Source: Spongospora subterranea (Eukaryota > Endomyxa > Phytomyxea > Plasmodiophorida > Plasmodiophoridae). From it: a stretch of DNA of 13,265 nt. The notes beneath the pieces are model-generated. The model saw only the letters and a list, made by a program, of their open reading frames with translations, made no database searches and had not been told where the DNA came from. Position numbers and translations under genes: made by a program. Location of the stretch: positions 1-13,265 of the forward strand of contig OUQQ01000066.1 of assembly GCA_900404475.1 (NCBI GenBank), read 5' to 3'. Positions 8,679 through 13,265 of the stretch are shown here, in pieces; the stretch's first letter is position 1; every line of letters starts with the position of its first letter.

Positions 8679-9685
8679 ATGCGAAAAAATCACCAACAGG
8701 TTGATAAACTTGAACCATCGCCTCAACAACAAGCTGATGTGACCCGCATTGCCGCTGCGTTATCTGTTCTTCACGAGCAATTAACACAAATTGATGAGCT
8801 TCTGCTGCATAGCCCCGACGATGTTGATTTATCGGAACTGAAAGAATCGGTAGTCGCAGAAATGGAGCAGTTCAAAAAGCAGGCACTGGAACTTCGTAAA
8901 CGAAAGCTTTTGAATGAAGTGAACTTCGTCTATGATGATAATATCATGGTGAGCTCCATCATAAAAGGGCATTCACTGTGATTGAATCATGTAACAGTTA
9001 GAGCTCTTAGGATGAAAAATCAGAAGAAGTCAAACAATCAGTCGATTGCGATAGTGAGGTGCAAAAGATTGAGAGACCTTCGATGATTGAGATAGTGCCA
9101 CAAGCAACTAGTGTTTGTCCCGATTTCGGCTCGTGGATCAAGCATACACGAGGAATTGGCATGAAACTGTTGATTAAAGACGGATACCAGCTGGGCAAAG
9201 GAATAGGAAAGTTCGAGCAAGGGATTGTTGCGCCTGTACCTATAAAGATGCTCAAACCAGGGGCAGGACTCGATTACAAGCGACCCATCGTACGAAATAA
9301 CACATCTGCTACTTTTCCAGTATCGGCCCCTGCTGCGGCTGATATGTTCGATTTCCTGAATAGCACTCTCAATCGTCATCACAAATTGTCGGACTCCGTT
9401 ATCTCATCCTCTAAAGTGCCGCATCAGGATTTGTCGGAAAAAGAATGTCAGTCAAACCTCTTAATACTGAACCAAAAAATAGCATCCGCCCAAGAGGAAA
9501 GATCTAGAATCATGTCAGCAATCGATCGGAGTGATCGCCAAAACAATCGTTATATGGCTGATCATTACAGGGCCAAGCTCCACAATATCGATGCATCTCT
9601 AATCCGATTGCAATCAAATAGCAGCTCGATATCTTCGGTCAGAAAGACCGTCAAGAACGGGTCAATAAAGTCGTTCAAGTTTTAA
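8679..9685 (+). CDS. ZGPAT-like G-patch protein lacking the zinc finger
   Basis: Two exons, 8679-8948 and 9011-9685, joined in phase 0 across a 62-base intron (8949-9010, ATG|GTGAGC to CTCTTAG), give about 314 residues. In animals ZGPAT is a nuclear transcriptional repressor and spliceosome-related protein. The N-terminus has the family's short coiled coil (LHEQLTQIDELLLHSPDD, then EMEQFKKQALELRKRKLL). The centre has the G-patch with the ZGPAT-type lead W-x-x-H-T-R-G-I-G (SWIKHTRGIGMKLLIKDGYQ, LGKGIGKFEQGI). After it come the VFDFLN-like MFDFLNSTLN motif and a second coiled coil. Human ZGPAT is about 530 residues and has a CCCH zinc finger and a Tudor-like region between coiled coil and G-patch. 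Here only about 50 residues separate them, with no C-x-C-x-C-x-H pattern. The ATG at 8679 is chosen because upstream sequence overlaps the divergent gene. An in-frame ATG at 8529 exists but adds unconvincing residues. Confidence 0.85.
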
Positions 9686-9970
9686 ATCTGTTCCATTTCT
9701 CGGGAAATTCCCCGTGTCGATCGTTACTTTACAGTCGATATAATAATCGGTGTAGTCGGGCTATGACAGTGTGTGGTTAATGTTTTGCGGCGATTAACCA
9801 TGTTTGCCGGTCGTATTCAGATCACTGTAAATATCCTATAGTTACTTGGAGCCCTGTGGCCGCCCCCCGGGCACCTCATAGTCGTCCATCCCTTGAGAGA
9901 TTGTGGCACCCCTCCGGTATCCCAAGACGCACCCCTTCACCTAAATACCATATTTCCCTAGGCCAGAGGT

Positions 9971-11481
9971 ATGGGCCGCGCTGATATCGAGGTTCGTGGC
10001 AATGGCGTCGCGGTTGACGAGCTGGGCAAAGATCTCAGGCTCGCCGCAGAGCTCGGAGCTAGCCTTCTTTCCGCCAACGAACAGCTGCAGGTCTCGCTTA
10101 ACGAGGCTCTGGAGCGAGAAGCCTATGCTAATAAGATCATACTTGATCTCCGCAAACGGCTTAGCGCGAGTGATGAAGAAATTTTGACGCTGACGGCAGA
10201 ACTCGCAGATGCACAAGATACTCAGCTGAGGCCCCAACACGGGAGAAGAAGTTCTCATGATCAAAGAGTGGAATTCCTTGAGAATGCTCTAACATCTTTG
10301 AAGGAAAAGTTCACCGGTGAAAGAGAGCAATTGTCCAAAAAGGCGGAATTGATCAAATCCGAAGCTGAGCAAAATTCCAGAGACATTGAAGCAATGAGGG
10401 CCCACTGTTTCGATCTGGAAGCTAAAATTGAATCGATGTCAAGGTCCGGAATTATGCTCGAACTCAAGTCATTTGCAAGGCAACGGCGACTTGAAATCCA
10501 ACTTTCCGAAGCCAACGAACGCCTGGAAGAAACCAGATCAGCCTTGAAATCGACGATTCGATCTGAAAGTTTACAGGTTCAAAACGAGTTGGCCAGTTTA
10601 CAGTGCGAAAGCGAACGTCTGAAAGACGTTATTCGCTCGATGTCCGTTAACAAGGTTGAGGTTTCTGAAAACGTAAATTGCGCAACGTCCCTTTTTTGCG
10701 AAATCCAAGGAAACTGCCTTCCGGAACCAGTCGTTATTGGAAAAGATCGCAATGGAGGGAACGTTTTAGTAGAGTTTTTCTTTTTGGTCAGTATTTCCTG
10801 ATGTTGAGGACCATTGAATTAATAATCCGTACAGACAGCTATGGCCTGCAAGCTCGACATGGTGGACAAAGGCCTTGCTTCCCAAGCGTTCGCAGTGACG
10901 AATGAAGAGGTAGAATATATGTGCGAGCACTTAAGGTGTGTAATAATCGCTNGTTTACAGTGCGAAAGCGAACGTCTGAAAGACGTTATTCGCTCGATGT
11001 CCGTTAACAAGGTTGAGGTTTCTGAAAACGTAAATTGCGCAACGTCCCTTTTTTGCGAAATCCAAGGAAACTGCCTTCCGGAACCAATCGTTATTGGAAA
11101 AGATCGCAATGGAGGGAACGTTTTAGTAGAGTTTTTCTTTTTGGTCGGTATTTCCTGACTGTTGAGGACCATTGAATTAATAATCCGTACAGACAGCTAT
11201 GGCCTGCAAGCTCGACATGGTGGACAAAGGCCTTGCTTCCCAAGCGTTCGCAGTGACGAATGAAGAGGTAGAATATATGTGCGAGCACTTAAGGTGTGTA
11301 ATAATCGCTACTCTGGTTACAGCTATACGACGCAATGAATATGGAGGAAAGACCAGTTCCGTTCTTTGGTTATCATGACTGGATCAGATCGCGTCTGGAG
11401 CATTCGAACGACAACCTGGAAGCATCAAGGCAGCAACCCCAACACCCAGAAAGTTTTTGGAGTATTCTCTGGAAAAGATGA
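9971..11481 (+). CDS. Coiled-coil protein with CC1-box and Spindly-like motif; candidate dynein adaptor
   Basis: Proposed exons: 9971-10790, then exon 2 present twice (10839-10909 and 11197-11267), then 11323-11481. Collapsing the duplicated segment gives about 349 residues in phase, with introns of 48-49 and 55 bases. Residues 21-40 read DLRLAAELGASLLSANEQLQ, which fits the CC1-box (A-A-x-x-G) that binds dynein light intermediate chain in BICD, TRAK and Spindly adaptors. Residues of about 40-235 are almost uninterrupted coiled coil rich in Glu, Lys, Leu and Arg. At 240-245 comes SLFCEI, which fits the Spindly motif (L-F-x-E) that contacts the dynactin pointed end. The gap of roughly 215 residues resembles that in human Spindly as I remember it. 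A short tail with VPFFGYHDWIRSRLEHSND ends the protein. An in-frame TAG sits just before the ATG, supporting the start. Motifs are seen; the adaptor role is inferred. Other coiled-coil proteins could match by chance. Confidence 0.65.
10596..11309. repeat. 357-base direct duplication flanking a single N
   Basis: 10596-10951 and 10953-11309 are nearly identical. I see a few differences: G/A in the EP[V/I]VIG codon region, A/G before the GTATTT donor, and one extra C after CCTGA in the second copy. The unit covers the end of coiled-coil exon 1, the following intron, exon 2 and part of the next intron. The two copies abut exactly at the ambiguous base 10952. This looks like two overlapping contig ends or two alleles placed in series, but a genuine tandem duplication cannot be excluded. 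Confidence 0.95.
10952..10952. other. Single ambiguous base (assembly join)
   Basis: The only N in the window. It falls inside the intron after the first copy of exon 2 and exactly between the two copies of the duplicated segment. Confidence 0.9.
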
Positions 11482-11622
11482 TGAACGAATTTTTCTGCTC
11501 ATTGCTGTTGTGTTGCTGATATATCGTTTAGACGTGTGCAGAGCACACAAACAAAAGAAAGGACTTGAGGGAAACAACCAATACTAATTAATATCATTCT
11601 ATGTGGCTCTTGATTAATATGG

Positions 11623-11628
11623 TTTATT
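11623..11628 (-). terminator. Possible poly(A) signal directly after the ZIP4-like stop
   Basis: On the minus strand AATAAA follows the TGA stop (11631-11629) with no spacer. The convergent coiled-coil gene ends about 150 bases away at 11481, so the two 3' ends probably overlap or nearly so. Confidence 0.35.
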
Positions 11629-13265
11629 TCACCGCAAATGCTGTTTTTGATTGTGTTGAATCTTCGAAAGTACATGCGAATGTGATTTCACCATTTCCTG
11701 CTTGTTTGCATAAGAATTTAATTCCGGAAGTAAATTTACCAGCTGAATAGCCCGAGACATCCATGTTTCAGCGTCTTCCATGCGACCAGATCTATAGAAT
11801 ATTAAAATTTACAACTTGTTTGAGGCCTTTGTTTCACCTATAGCGAACAACTCCGTTATTCCATGCTCTAGCTATAAGCCAGCATGCCTCCAGTTTTGGG
11901 TATAAAGGTAAGGAATCTCGTATACGCGATAATACCAAATCGATGACACCGTTGAAAAAGTCGACTTGGTCCTCGATTGTCTCTGAAATAGCAATCAACT
12001 GTCGAAACAATCTGGATACTTCTTCTATGTTGACAGTAACAGACGTAGTCGATCCTTCACCGATTTCTTGCGACAGCCGCAATTTTATTGCTAGAATTGC
12101 AACTGGGTGGCAAATGAATCCATCATAAAATGTGAAAGCAAACTCTTACTGTCTCTTCTTCGAAATGGTGCTTGTAAACATATTGCCGCCACATCATCAA
12201 ATAGTGTTGCTTTCCAGCCAGAAACGGTCAATGAATTCTGTCCAACACCATTCACTATGCATTTTTTGCAAAAATTGCTATTTACTTTAACGTGGACGCT
12301 AAGATGGGGATCGTTTTGCAGCAACTTATGCTGGAATTCCAGCAAATGCATTATCGGTAACACATTGTTCATCAATGGGCTATCGCTCCCAGAGCTGATT
12401 TTGGTGATCGCACGGAACTCACGGAAGATTCGATCCAAGTTCTCAACGTCGTACTTGGATTCACTAGAGTTTCGTGCTTCCCAGGCATGTTGGATTGCGA
12501 CACCAGCACTCATACAAAGACAAAGAGTGATACGGACGAATGTATCACCTTCAGTGGCCCGGGGCATTGCCTGTAGCCTTGGTGAGCAAAGACAAACAAA
12601 TGTATCCATGCGCACCTGAAAAAGTGTGAAAGCCTGAAAAAAGAATTCTTGGCAAATTAAGAATTGCTTTTCCTGTGAACATTTCAACCTAATAACTGTG
12701 TGAGTTTTTGACATGAAATTTCATGGATATAGAACTAACCCGAGATTCCATGCTGCTTTGCCGAACCATGAAGTTAGGTATTCTATTTGATTTATGTCGC
12801 CTTGCTGCGGCTTTTCCGATAAAAGCCGGTGTTCTCTCAGATATGAAGCAGCAAGTCGGATATGAACACAAGCCCGATCCAGAAGCGGTTTTAGTGACAG
12901 AAGATCTTCGCATCTAGCATTTTTTCTTCAGTGATGTTATGACGATGTTCTTATTGTTGATACCGATGAGTGACATCTCCAAATATTTTAGAATTGTACA
13001 ACTGCAAGGCGCATTGCAGCAGCGATATCTTTTTTACGGTCATAATCCACACTACTTATTGAGTGCACCCTACCTGGCTTATATCGACGTTCTTTGCAGA
13101 CGCAACCAATTCTTCAATGCAGATTATGGCACAGTCGACCATATTTCCCTACTTCAAATTCACTAACAGAAACGAATAATTCTAAATTCTTACATTTATC
13201 GACTCGTGTAAAACGATGCTAATGAAGGATGTATCGAGGTTCCCAGCTTGGATGGCTTGCTTAAG
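11629..13265 (-). CDS. ZIP4/SPO22/TEX11-like meiotic TPR protein, C-terminal part
   Basis: Homologues are tetratricopeptide-repeat proteins of the ZMM group that promote crossovers and help assemble the synaptonemal complex. Nine exons on the minus strand join without a phase conflict: 13265-13194, 13148-13074, 13028-12964, 12913-12740, 12688-12616, 12570-12286, 12237-12150, 12102-11838 and 11791-11629. Introns are 45, 45, 50, 51, 45, 48, 47 and 46 bases, and the result is about 419 residues. Diagnostic blocks are YLTSWFGKAAWNLG followed by CQEFFFQAFTLFQ (the W-x-x-x-A-W-N-x-G repeat of SPO22), and near the end CWLIARAWNNGVVRYRSGRM then DAETWMSRAIQLVNLLPEL. RRRDIAILAIKLRL lies across the intron at 12149-12103. 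The introns at 12615-12571 and 12285-12238 contain no stop and have lengths divisible by three, so they could be retained. The 5' part lies beyond the right edge. TEX11, ZIP4 and SPO22 are names for one family. Confidence 0.8.

Noticed and set aside
11298..11322. A 25-base intron before the last adaptor exon
   Set aside because: A 55-base intron (11268-11322) with a GTAGAA donor also keeps phase and fits the size of the other introns.
12107..12619. 170-codon + strand open frame
   Set aside because: Antisense to exons 6 and 7 of the ZIP4-like gene.
1..13265. tRNA, rRNA or CRISPR features
   Set aside because: I saw no cloverleaf with a TTC-type T-loop, no rRNA core sequence and no regularly spaced repeat-spacer array.

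Overview
The window looks like nuclear DNA of a compact protist genome. Its genes are eukaryotic housekeeping and cell-biology genes (a CCR4-NOT subunit, a mitochondrial ribosomal protein, a G-patch protein, a meiotic TPR protein). They are packed head-to-tail or convergently, with spacers of roughly 50-300 bases and many very short GT-AG introns of about 34-70 bases. An oomycete or other stramenopile (for example an Albugo-like genome) is my best guess, from intron size, gene density and the general look of the NOT3 protein. This is inference, not something the bases prove.

Layout. 1-1290: no convincing gene; it holds a 35-base tandem duplication at the left edge and three copies of a 44-46 base repeat at 930-1065. 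1291-3620 (+): CNOT3/NOT3-5 subunit of CCR4-NOT, two exons. 3742-5112 (-): a repeat protein built on D-I-x-G-A and N-P-L-x-P-x-Y motifs, facing CNOT3 tail to tail; a second possible reading frame or 5' exon lies at 5007-5315. 5335-6045 (-): mitochondrial small-subunit protein mS35, split by small introns. 6236 to about 8627 (-): an intron-rich gene I cannot name, visible only after splicing because its reading frames are chopped into pieces. 8679-9685 (+): a ZGPAT-like G-patch protein, divergent from the previous gene. 9971-11481 (+): a coiled-coil protein with both a CC1-box and a Spindly-like motif, so a candidate dynein adaptor; its 3' part is present twice on either side of a single N. 11629-13265 (-): the C-terminal part of a ZIP4/SPO22/TEX11-like meiotic TPR protein with nine visible exons, running off the right edge.

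The genes do not form a pathway or operon. What they share is architecture: reading frames must be joined through introns of about 50 bases, and most apparent short ORFs are shadows or exon fragments. I joined exons by hand using GT-AG sites, reading phase and protein plausibility. The ZIP4-like gene and the 5' half of the unnamed gene join without a phase conflict. The 3' half of the unnamed gene and the middle of mS35 remain tentative.
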